Source of the DNA: JACCXG01 sp963785755 | GTDB taxonomy: Bacteria; Acidobacteriota; Vicinamibacteria; Vicinamibacterales; 2-12-FULL-66-21 | Length of the DNA: 64,000 nt | Direction of reading: 5' to 3' | NCBI GenBank assembly: GCA_963785755.1 | Contig: CAWAXG010000032.1 | Coordinates: 1-64,000 of the forward strand | Shown: positions 39,905 through 47,572 of the stretch, in pieces | Numbering within the stretch: the first letter of the stretch is position 1 | Layout: every line of letters begins with the position of its first letter | Translations under genes and position numbers: made by a program | The notes under the pieces: generated by a model | The model's database searches: none | What the model was told of the DNA's origin: nothing | Seen by the model: the letters and a program-made list of their open reading frames with translations, nothing else

Positions 39905-41681
39905 GTGCGGATTCCCTCCACACATCACTGTGTCGTGATCGGCTGCGCGGCGGCGTTGGCGATGCTGTCGGCGCCCATCGCGATTCTCCCGACGCCGCTT
40001 CGCGCGGAGGGGAACGAGTCGGTGATTCGGGTCACCGCGGTCGTCACGGATCGCCGCGGCCAGCCGCTCGGCGGTCTTCGACCGGCCGACTTCGAGCTGT
40101 TCGTCGACGGGAAGCCGCAACCGATCGAGAGCGTCGAGCTCAACACCGCGAGCGCCGTGCCGCGGGCATTCGCGCTCATGCTCGACGAGTACCACACGCC
40201 GGCGGGCGACAGCGCCACCGTGCGCGAGAGTCTCCTGCGCTTCGTGAGTCAGCACCTCAGGCCGGACGATCTGGCCTTCGTCGTGAAGCCGCTCGATACG
40301 CTGACGAACATCAAGCCGACGATGGACCGCGAAACGTTGCGCCAGGCGATCTCGACGTTCGAAGGCAGGAAGGGCGATTACGCGCCTCGAACCCTCTTCG
40401 AGCGGAATTACCTGGCGCAGGCGCCGGCGGCCGTAGCCTCAGCGCGTGGACAGATCGTGACGTCGGCGCTTCGCGCGATAGGCCTCGCGCTGGCGCATAC
40501 CGCCAACGTCAGGCCGGCGATTGTTCTGGTCAGCGACGGATTCGAGCGCATGCAAACCGGCCGCGACGTGCCGGCGAATCTGCAGACCGCGGTGCGCATC
40601 GCGAACCGGGCAGACGCACCGGTCTACGCGTTCACCGCGTCGGTCGAACCGCCGCTCGACGCCGCTGGACAGTCCGATCCGGCGATCGCGGCGCTGCGGA
40701 CGCTGGCGGCGCAGACAGGTGGTGACGTGGTCATCGGCACCAATGCCTTCGAAACCGGACTCGTGCGGATGGTGCGGGATTTCGAGAAGCACTACCTCCT
40801 CACCTATCGCGCCGCGCACGGCAGCGACGGCAAGTTCCACGCGCTCGTCGTCGGGGTGAAGCGTGAAGGCGTTCAGGGTACGCGCCCGGACGGGATACGT
40901 GGCACCGATGTCGGCGGCGATGCGAGCCGCGATGACCCCGGCGTCATCCTCGGCTCCGGTCCGTGTGCTGCGACGAAGCTCGCTGATCCAGTCCTGGGCC
41001 GGCATCTCGCCGAGCGAACCGGGGCGCGCCATGGTGACGCTGACCTGGGAGCCCAATCCGCCACGACCCGGCGTGGCCGCGCGACCGCCGGCCTCGACCA
41101 TCGTCGTGACGGCGTCGACACCTGACGGCACCGTGCTGTTCGATGGCGGCGTCGGTCCGGCAGGACAGCCATCAACGACCGATGTCCCGAATCGAGCGGC
41201 CTTCGACGCGCCGCTCGGACCGATCCTGATCGATATCAAGATCCTGGACGCGAAGGGGGTCGTGCTCGACACCGACGCGCGGGACGTCATGCTTCCGCGC
41301 ACGAAAAAGGATTCGCCGACGATCTATCCGCCGGCCGTGATCCGCGCGCAGTCGGCACGCGAGTTCCGGGAGGCGGCGCAGAACCCCAACGCGACGCCGA
41401 CAGCGGTTCGCGACTTCCGCCGCACCGAGCGGCTGCTGATCCGGGTCCCCGCAGCCGATGCGTCCGGCGCACCGGCGCCAGTGACCGCCGAACTGCTGAA
41501 CCGCTGGCGGCAGCCGATGCGCACGCTGCCGGCGCTGACCGAGCCCGCCACATCACGCTTCATCACGCAATTCGATCTATCCCTGGCCGCGCTCGCGCCC
41601 GGCGAGTACACGATCCGCCTGAACGTCACCCACCCCGGCGGAGTCGTCGCCGAACACATCACGATCAGGGTGCGAGGGTAG
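39905..41681 (+). CDS. VWFA-related secreted protein (acidobacterial type), one frameshift
   Basis: About 592 codons. A signal peptide (VIGCAAALAMLSAPIAILPTPLRA) is followed by the conserved opening of this family (IRVTAVVTDRRGQPLGGLRPADFELFVDGKPQPIESVEL), then a VWA-like domain (FALMLDEYHTPAGDSA; RPAIVLVSDGFERMQTGRD; VYAFTASVEPP; GGDVVIGTNAFETGLVRMVRDFEKHYLLTYR). A frame change near 40875-40885 joins VVGVKREGV to RARTGYVAP, the normal next motif, followed by two beta-rich domains to the end. The MIDAS motif is not a clean DxSxS (LDEYH), so metal binding is doubtful. GTG 39905 is the leaderless start; GTG 39890 is an alternative. Confidence 0.88.
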
Positions 41682-41689
41682 GCACGTCC

Positions 41690-41945
41690 TGCGTGCCACG
41701 TTCTACGGGCTCACGTGCTCTTCACGTGCTACGTGCCTCACGTGCTCCGTGCCGTACGTGCTGAATCTGCTACCTCGAACGCAAGCCCAGTTCCAAGCTG
41801 AGTACGTCGCGCCGTAGGGCGCGCACGTTGCACGTAAAGCACGCGCACATGAGCACGTGAGCTCGTAGCACGTAGATCGTAGCACGTAGCACGTAGCACG
41901 GAAGAGCACGTGAGCACGTAGGACGCCGCACGTAGCACGTGAGTG
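41690..41945. repeat. ACGT-type short repeat array, locus 3
   Basis: The left ~75 bp read GTGCTACGTGCCTCACGTGC and the right ~120 bp read GAGCACGTGAGCTCGTAGCACGTAG, with a short unique centre (41770-41815). The whole forms an imperfect inverted repeat of some 250 bp with more than 20 ACGT cores. It fills the gap between the VWFA stop and the TauE gene. Confidence 0.85.
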
Positions 41946-42005
41946 GTAGGCTAGTCAGCCAACGGCTGAGCCTTTGACCTGTCTGGAGACGGAGACAATG
42001 ACCGC

Positions 42006-42932
42006 ATGAATCCAATCACTGCCTTGCTGACGGCGCTTGGGGCGTTGACGGTGGTCTTTATCGGCGGCTGGGGGAAAGCCGCGATGGGGTCGCAAAGCCG
42101 GGGTGCCGCGCCGCCCGCCGCCCACCCTGCCACCGACTTGGGACTCCCCAGCCTGTTGCAGATTGCCATCGGCGCCGTCACGAACTTCTTCGACGCGCTC
42201 GGGATCGGGTCCTTCGCCACGACGACCGCGGCGTTCAAGTTACTCAAGCTCGTACCGGATCGCATCATCCCGGGCACGCTCAACGTCGGCCACACGCTGC
42301 CCACCGTGGTCCAGGCGTTCGCCTTCACCTCCGTCATCCCGGTCGACGTGCTGACCCTCGTCTCGATGATTGCCGCCGCCGTGCTCGGCGCCTGGCTTGG
42401 CGCCGGCATCGTGGCGAACTGGCCCAAGCGAAAGGTGCAGATCGGAATGGGAGCGGCATTGCTCGCGGCGGCGACGTTCATGCTGATGCGCCAGCTGAGC
42501 CTGTTTCCGCCAGGCAGCGACGAGATCGGCGTCAGGGGCGTGAAACTGGCCATCGCGATAGGCGGCAATTTCTTTCTCGGCGCGCTCATGACGCTCGGCA
42601 TCGGGCTCTACGCACCCTGCATGATCCTGGTCGGCCTGCTTGGCATGAGCGAGAGGACCGCCTTTCCGATCATGATGGGATCGTGCGCGTTCCTGATGCC
42701 CATCGGCAGCCTGCGGTTCATCCGCGAACAGAGCTACAGCCTGCGTAACGCGCTCGGCCTCGCGATTGGCGGAGTGGCGGGCGTCATCATCGCGGTGAAG
42801 TTCTTCGAATCGCTCGACATCCGCCAGGTTCGCTGGCTCGTCATCGTGGTCGTGCTCTACACGGCAGTGACGATGCTGCTGTCCGCGATGCTCGATTCCA
42901 AGCAAGAACCCCCCGGGCCGCGATCCGCATGA
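42006..42932 (+). CDS. TauE/SafE family membrane permease
   Basis: 308 residues, eight or so predicted helices (for example TALLTALGALTVVFIGG, VLTLVSMIAAAVLGAWLGAGIV, MGAALLAAATFMLM, ALGLAIGGVAGVIIAVKFF, WLVIVVVLYTAVTMLLSAM). The first half has TNFFDALGIGSFATTTAAFKL and the second MTLGIGLYAPCMILVGLLGM, the two inverted repeats of the TauE/SafE fold. Family members export sulfite, sulfoacetate or other anions; no substrate can be named. GGAGACGGAGAC precedes the start. The stop overlaps the next start in ATGA. Confidence 0.9.
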   Translation: MNPITALLTALGALTVVFIGGWGKAAMGSQSRGAAPPAAHPATDLGLPSLLQIAIGAVTNFFDALGIGSFATTTAAFKLLKLVPDRIIPGTLNVGHTLPTVVQAFAFTSVIPVDVLTLVSMIAAAVLGAWLGAGIVANWPKRKVQIGMGAALLAAATFMLMRQLSLFPPGSDEIGVRGVKLAIAIGGNFFLGALMTLGIGLYAPCMILVGLLGMSERTAFPIMMGSCAFLMPIGSLRFIREQSYSLRNALGLAIGGVAGVIIAVKFFESLDIRQVRWLVIVVVLYTAVTMLLSAMLDSKQEPPGPRSA

Positions 42933-43969
42933 GAGTGCATGCGCTTGCGCTCGTGGCGCTCGCGGCGTTTGGCCTCGTCGTTGACGCCCGGCCGGCGCTT
43001 TACCCGAAACAGCCGGCTCCGCGATGGACATCGTCGCAGACGGGCGTCGCCGCGCGGCTGCGCGGCATCAGCGCGGCGTCCGATCGCGTCGTGTGGGCGA
43101 GCGGCAGCAACGGGACGATCGTTCGCACCGAGGACGGCGGCGGCTCGTGGAACCAGCTGACCGTGCCAGACGCCGGCAAGCTCGACTTCCGGGACATCGA
43201 TGCCGTCGACAGCCGCACCGCCTACGTCCTCAGCATCGGCGCGGGGGACGCCTCGAGAATCTACAAGACGACGAACGCCGGCGCGACGTGGACGCTGCAG
43301 TTCCGCAACGACGATCCGAAAGCCTTCTTCGACGCCATGGCGTTTCGCGACGAGCGGACCGGCTACGCGTTCAGCGACTCCGTCGATGGACGGCTGGTCG
43401 TCATCAGAACAACCGATGGCGGCGCGAACTGGCGCCGAGTGGCCGAAGGCCTGCCTCCCGCGCTCGACGGCGAAGGGGCGTATGCGGCGAGCGGCACGAA
43501 CGTGGCCATCCACGAGCGCAATGTCTGGATCGCCACCACCGGCTCGCGTGTGATCCGGACGACCGACGACGGCCGAACCTGGACGGCGGCAACGACGGCG
43601 CTTCCGACCGGGACGTCCGCCGGCATCTTCTCCATCGCTTTCCTGGATGGCCGCCGCGGCCTCGTCGTCGGAGGCGACTACAAGAAGGAGAACGAGGCCG
43701 GCGACAACGCGGCGATGTCGGCAGACGGCGGCAGTTCCTGGACGCTGGTCAAAGGATTGGGTGGCTTTCGATCGGCTGTCGCCTTCGTCCCGTCTCGCCG
43801 GGACACCGTGGTCGCCGTGGGTCCGTCAGGGTCGGACATCTCGACCGATGGCGGCCTGACGTGGCGCCCGATCGACGGCCCTGGTTTTCACACGGTGAGC
43901 GTCGCTCCCCGCGGACGTTCGGCCTGGGCCGCCGGCGAGAAGGGATCCGTGGCGCGGCTGGATTTCTGA
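42929..43969 (+). CDS. Secreted BNR/Asp-box beta-propeller (YCF48-like)
   Basis: 346 residues. A signal peptide (ALALVALAAFGLVVDA) precedes six Asp-box type repeats spaced through the protein: RTEDGGGSWN, KTTNAGATWT, RTTDGGANWR, RTTDDGRTWT, SADGGSSWT and STDGGLTWR. This is a sialidase-like or YCF48/HCF136-like propeller. No sialidase catalytic Arg triad or Glu/Tyr pair stands out, so binding or assembly is likelier than hydrolysis. It is translationally coupled to the TauE gene by a 4-nt overlap (ATGA). Confidence 0.88.
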   Translation: MRVHALALVALAAFGLVVDARPALYPKQPAPRWTSSQTGVAARLRGISAASDRVVWASGSNGTIVRTEDGGGSWNQLTVPDAGKLDFRDIDAVDSRTAYVLSIGAGDASRIYKTTNAGATWTLQFRNDDPKAFFDAMAFRDERTGYAFSDSVDGRLVVIRTTDGGANWRRVAEGLPPALDGEGAYAASGTNVAIHERNVWIATTGSRVIRTTDDGRTWTAATTALPTGTSAGIFSIAFLDGRRGLVVGGDYKKENEAGDNAAMSADGGSSWTLVKGLGGFRSAVAFVPSRRDTVVAVGPSGSDISTDGGLTWRPIDGPGFHTVSVAPRGRSAWAAGEKGSVARLDF

Positions 43970-44000
43970 ACGTTCGGTTCCCGTTCCTGGAGATGGCTCG

Positions 44001-44423
44001 ATGAAAGCAAAGCGATCAGCGATTCTGACCGCAATCGTCGTGTGCACGCTCGGCGCTCTCCCGTTTGCCGCCGATCTCAGAATCACCGACCGCGGCGGCA
44101 CCACCGTCGTCGTCACGGGTGCGAGCATCGATTACGGCGGGTTCATGGCCGCGGATCTGGTGACCGATGGCATCCGCGTGATGCAGGGCGAGGGGATGGT
44201 CATGATGAAGTGGACCGACGTCGAATCGCTGAGCGTCACGGGTAAGGATGAAACCGTCAAGCCGGCACGGCTGAAGCTCGAGATCGTGTTGAAGAGCGGG
44301 ACGAAAGTGCCGGCTTCGCTCGCGCGTCAGGGCCGCATGAAGCTGACCGGCAAGACCGAGCTCGGCGAATACTCGATCGACCTCGACAAGATTAGAACGA
44401 TTGCTCCCGTCGCCAGGCGTTGA
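44001..44423 (+). CDS. Small secreted beta-rich protein of unknown function
   Basis: 140 residues. A clear signal peptide (SAILTAIVVCTLGALPFAA) is followed by alternating hydrophobic strands (RITDRGGTTVVVTGASIDYGGF; GIRVMQGEGMVMMKWTDVESLSVTGKD; LEIVLKSGTKVPASLARQGRMKLTGKTELGEYSIDLDKIRTI). CTGGAG lies upstream of the ATG. It follows the propeller gene by 31 bp, so it is probably the last gene of that operon. I know no named family. Confidence 0.75.
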   Translation: MKAKRSAILTAIVVCTLGALPFAADLRITDRGGTTVVVTGASIDYGGFMAADLVTDGIRVMQGEGMVMMKWTDVESLSVTGKDETVKPARLKLEIVLKSGTKVPASLARQGRMKLTGKTELGEYSIDLDKIRTIAPVARR

Positions 44424-44437
44424 GATCGCAGCGCTGA

Positions 44438-44806
44438 TTACAGGGTATTCGCGACAGGATGCCGCGGCTCGTAGAGCATGACCTCGACGCCGCCGGGCAG
44501 GGTCAACACCACCGTAATCCCGTAGCCCTCGTCGACCGGCTCGCCCTGCACGATGACGCCCTTGCCGCGAAGCTCCTGAATCGTCGCGGCAATGTCGTCG
44601 CACATCAGGCTCAGTTGATGCATGGTCCCGGACTCGAACGTCGGACCTTCAGCAGGATGGACGCCGAGCTCAGCCGGAGGCAGCTTGAAGATCAGCCAGC
44701 CGTCACCCGCATCGACGTGTTTCCAGCGGAACACGTCCCGGAACAGCGCTCTCAGTTGCTCGGGCTCTGGTGTGTAGAGCAGGACGTGCGCACCGGTGAT
44801 TGCCAT
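44438..44806 (-). CDS. VOC family protein (glyoxalase/bleomycin-resistance fold)
   Basis: 122 residues, a single VOC domain with two beta-alpha-beta-beta-beta modules: ITGAHVLLYTPEPEQLRALFRDVFRWKHVDAG...WLIFKLPPAELGVHP in the first, HQLSLMCDDIAATIQELRGKGVIVQGEPVDEGYGITVVLTLPGGVEVMLYEPRHP in the second. Metal-ligand positions look like H, E (ELGVH), H (MHQLSL) and E (VEVMLYEP), as in metal-dependent members. It could be a lyase, isomerase or dioxygenase; the substrate is unknown. The start has a TATAGT element 8 nt upstream. Confidence 0.9.
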   Translation of the reverse strand: MAITGAHVLLYTPEPEQLRALFRDVFRWKHVDAGDGWLIFKLPPAELGVHPAEGPTFESGTMHQLSLMCDDIAATIQELRGKGVIVQGEPVDEGYGITVVLTLPGGVEVMLYEPRHPVANTL

Positions 44807-44814
44807 GACCCGAG

Positions 44815-44820
44815 ACTATA
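44815..44820 (-). promoter_or_regulatory. -10 element of VOC gene, near-leaderless
   Basis: TATAGT on the minus strand, eight nucleotides before ATG 44806, leaving a 5' leader of 0-2 nt. Confidence 0.45.
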
Positions 44821-44854
44821 ACGCTGCCGAGGCGGCTGCGACAGCCTCGAACGA

Positions 44855-45598
44855 TCAGGCGGCGGTGAGGAGGATTGGCTCGTCGCGGGTGATGACGACC
44901 GTGTGCTCGTAGTGCGCGGCGGCGCTGCCGTCCTTCGTGCGGATCGTCCAGCCGTCGCGACCGTCGACGACCCGCCACGATCCCGAGCTGATGATCGGCT
45001 CGATCGCGATCACCATCCCCGCGGTCAGGACGTCTTTCTGGCGCGCGTCGAAATAGTTCGGCACCGACGGCGGCTCGTGAATCGTGCGGCCGATGCCATG
45101 GCCCGCGAGATCGCGAATGACCGAGAACCCGCGGCGGCGGACTTCGGTTTCGATCGCGCGGCCGATGGCGCTGACCTGGTTGCCCGCGCGGGCAACCGTG
45201 AGCGCCTGCCTGAACGCCGCTTCAGCGCAGTCGCGGAGCCGGACGGCACGATCGGATGCGCCGTCGAGGACGACCGTGCGGGCCGCATCCGCCATGTAGC
45301 CGTCCTTCTCCGCGGTGACGTCGAGCTTGACGACGTCGCCGCGGTCGAGACGGCGCGCGCCCGGGATGCCGTGCACCACCTCGTCGTTCACGCTGATCAG
45401 GATCGTGCCTGGAAACCCGTAGACCATCGCCGGCGCCGACCGTGCGCCCTGATCCGTGAACACCGCGGCGGCGACTCGATCGAGCTGTGCGGTGGTCACG
45501 CCGGTGCGGGTCTCGCGCTCGACCGCATCCAGGGTTTCGCGGACGATGCGGCCGATCTCGCGAAGACCGTTCCAGTCAGCTTCGGAAGTGATCGACAT
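44855..45598 (-). CDS. map: Methionine aminopeptidase, type I
   Basis: 247 residues, the usual length. It removes initiator methionine from nascent proteins. Metal ligands and signature motifs are all present: VKLDVTAEKDGYMADAARTVV (two Asp), GHGIGRTIHEPPSVPNY (His), MVIAIEPII (Glu) and HYEHTVVITRDEP (Glu). The substrate His is in DEVVHGIPG. ATG 45598 lies 9 nt after the asd stop, so the two are cotranscribed. Confidence 0.97.
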   Translation of the reverse strand: MSITSEADWNGLREIGRIVRETLDAVERETRTGVTTAQLDRVAAAVFTDQGARSAPAMVYGFPGTILISVNDEVVHGIPGARRLDRGDVVKLDVTAEKDGYMADAARTVVLDGASDRAVRLRDCAEAAFRQALTVARAGNQVSAIGRAIETEVRRRGFSVIRDLAGHGIGRTIHEPPSVPNYFDARQKDVLTAGMVIAIEPIISSGSWRVVDGRDGWTIRTKDGSAAAHYEHTVVITRDEPILLTAA

Positions 45599-45607
45599 CG
45601 GGTGCGG

Positions 45608-46684
45608 TCAGTCGGTTCCGACCCAGCCGTCGGCGACCATGAGCTCGGCGTTCAGCACCGCCGCGCCGGCGGCGCCGCGGATGGTGTTGTGACCGAGCGC
45701 GGCGAGCTTCGTGCCGAGCACGGGACACGGCCGGATACGGCCAACCGAGACGGTCATGCCGCCATCGCGCAGCGCGTCGCGGCGCGGCTGCGGCCGATCG
45801 GGCTGCTCGAGGCACACGATCGGGTTCGGGGGAGCGCTCGGGAGACCCAGTTCCTGCGGCCGCCCCCGCCAGGTGCTGAGCGCGTCGCGCACCGATTCCA
45901 CCGACGGTGAATCGTCCATCTTGATCGACGCCATCAGCGTGTGGCCGTCGATGACCGGCACGCGGGTCGTGTGCGCGCTCACGACGACGAGATGCGGCGT
46001 CACTGCCTCGTCGGCGAACGAGCCGAGGATCTTCTGGGTCTCGCTCTCGATCTTCTCCTCTTCGCCGCCGATGAAGGGCACCACGTTGCCGATGATGTCC
46101 ATCGACGGCACGCCCGGATAGCCGGCGCCCGATACGGCCTGCAAGGTCGTGACGTTGACCGCGCGCAAGCCGAACTGCCGCAGCGGCGCGAGCACCATCG
46201 CGAGCGCAACCGTCGAGCAGTTGGGATTGGTCACGATCGCGCCCGGCCAGGCGTGATCCTTGCGCTGACGCGGCATCAGGGCCAGGTGTTCGCCGTTGAT
46301 CTCGGGAATCAACAGCGGCACCGACGGATCCATCCGGAAGCTCCGGGCGTTGGTGATGACGATGTGGCCAGCCTTGGCGAAGGCGGGCTCGAGATCCTTG
46401 GCCGCGTTCGCGTCGAGGGCGGAGAAGATCAGCCGCGGTCCGCGACCGGGCACGCACGCCTCGACCTTCACGCCGGCGATCTCGGAGGGGGGATCCTCCG
46501 GGAGGCGCCAGGACGCCGCGTCGCGATACGCGCGCCCTTCCGACCGTTCGCTGGCGGCGAGCCAGGCGGGACGGAACCAGGGATGAGTCGCAAGCTGACA
46601 GATGAACTGCTGGCCCACCATGCCGGTCGCGCCCAGCACTCCAACGTCCATCCGTCGCCGGATGCCGAATGAATTCGATTCCAT
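45608..46684 (-). CDS. asd: Aspartate-semialdehyde dehydrogenase
   Basis: 358 residues. It reduces aspartyl phosphate to aspartate semialdehyde, the branch point for Lys, Met, Thr and diaminopimelate. The NADP-binding motif is GVLGATGMVGQQF. The catalytic Cys is in IVTNPNCSTVALAMVLAPL, followed by TLQAVSGAGYPG, PFIGGEEEKIESETQKIL and the His-containing VVSAHTTRVPVIDGH. The long form and the NPNCSTV context fit the archaeal/fungal-type branch rather than the enterobacterial one. ATG 46684 is near a TACAAT element 11 nt upstream; ATG 46651 (MDVGVLGATG) is a possible internal start. It is cotranscribed with map. Confidence 0.96.
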   Translation of the reverse strand: MESNSFGIRRRMDVGVLGATGMVGQQFICQLATHPWFRPAWLAASERSEGRAYRDAASWRLPEDPPSEIAGVKVEACVPGRGPRLIFSALDANAAKDLEPAFAKAGHIVITNARSFRMDPSVPLLIPEINGEHLALMPRQRKDHAWPGAIVTNPNCSTVALAMVLAPLRQFGLRAVNVTTLQAVSGAGYPGVPSMDIIGNVVPFIGGEEEKIESETQKILGSFADEAVTPHLVVVSAHTTRVPVIDGHTLMASIKMDDSPSVESVRDALSTWRGRPQELGLPSAPPNPIVCLEQPDRPQPRRDALRDGGMTVSVGRIRPCPVLGTKLAALGHNTIRGAAGAAVLNAELMVADGWVGTD

Positions 46685-46695
46685 AGCTGGCTAGA

Positions 46696-46701
46696 ATTGT
46701 A
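46696..46701 (-). promoter_or_regulatory. -10 element of asd-map operon, short leader
   Basis: TACAAT on the minus strand, eleven nucleotides before ATG 46684, which would leave a leader of about 4-5 nt. Confidence 0.45.
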
Positions 46702-46739
46702 AGGCAGGAGCGCAGGACTTCGAGCTGTTCGCGTACGGC

Positions 46740-47567
46740 TCAATGCGTCATCGTGTACATCATCACATTGATGCCGACGGCATACCCATCAGGAGAGAAC
46801 TGATAGAAGAACCGCGGATCCTCAGCCTCGCGCTCCCACGCGTCTGAGATATCCGTATTGTGCGTCATCAGGACCATGATCCGGCCATTTGAATCGCTGA
46901 TGGCATACATCTGCGGAACTGCGCTTTCGGAGCCGCGCTCCGACGTGGCGCCGCCGCTGCGCCGCCAGTGTGCGATTGACGGGATCTGGGGCACCTTCGG
47001 CACCTGAAAGAACAGACGGAAAATCGCGTGGTCCATCGGCACCGTGCGGATGGGATACTCCGCCTTCGGCAGGACGCGCTCGATCTCGTCGACCCACTGG
47101 CGCCATGCAGCCTCCCCCCAGAAGTCATCGACCCAGAGGAAGCCTCCCTTGAGGAGGTACTCGCGCAGCCGCATGGCTTCTTCGTCGCTGAAGCGGGCCG
47201 TCCCGACGTCTTCCATCTCGATGAAGGGACACTGGAACAACTCGGGATCGGTCAGGCGGACGACGAGATGGTTCGGTTCGTCGCTGGGTGTGCGGCTGAC
47301 GCGGGTCTTCGTGAGCTCTGAGAGACGGATGGAGAAGTTGACGTCGGCGGCGGGATAGTCGGTCCACCAGCCCTGACCGCCGGGCTCGCCGCGGTCGCTG
47401 TAGAACATGCCGCGGCAGAAGTTGAACCAGCCGTCGAAGCTGTCGGCGGTCGGCAGCCTCGGTGCCGGCTCTCTGAATCGCCGGAACCCGCCGAAAAAAT
47501 CCTGGGCGGCCACACCAGTGACGAGGAGTCCCGCCACCAGGGCAGCCGCCGCGATTCGCCGTGCCAC
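46740..47567 (-). CDS. DUF4159 domain secreted protein, copy A
   Basis: 275 residues from GTG 47567, which precedes the signal peptide (IAAAALVAGLLVTGVAAQDFFGG). The mature part has the DUF4159 pattern: FCRGMFYSDRG...WWTDYPAADVNFSIRLSELTKTRV, LFQCPFIEMEDVGTARFSDEEAMRLREYLLKGGFLWVDDFWG, IFRLFF, MYAISDSNGRIMVLMTHNTDISDAWE and YAVGINVMMYTMTH. The fold is predicted to resemble a class I glutamine-amidotransferase-like domain, without known activity. It is the last gene of the operon and starts 6 nt after the DUF4175-like stop. A second copy is at 55415-56185. Confidence 0.9.
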   Translation of the reverse strand: MARRIAAAALVAGLLVTGVAAQDFFGGFRRFREPAPRLPTADSFDGWFNFCRGMFYSDRGEPGGQGWWTDYPAADVNFSIRLSELTKTRVSRTPSDEPNHLVVRLTDPELFQCPFIEMEDVGTARFSDEEAMRLREYLLKGGFLWVDDFWGEAAWRQWVDEIERVLPKAEYPIRTVPMDHAIFRLFFQVPKVPQIPSIAHWRRSGGATSERGSESAVPQMYAISDSNGRIMVLMTHNTDISDAWEREAEDPRFFYQFSPDGYAVGINVMMYTMTH

Positions 47568-47572
47568 GGTCG

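Noticed and set aside
39823..40255. N-terminal extension of the ThuA gene
   Set aside because: The extension is antisense to the VWFA gene, and ATG 39823 has a promoter and a lipobox signal directly behind it.
44459..45910. Plus-strand frames opposite VOC, map and asd
   Set aside because: Shadows of recognised minus-strand genes.
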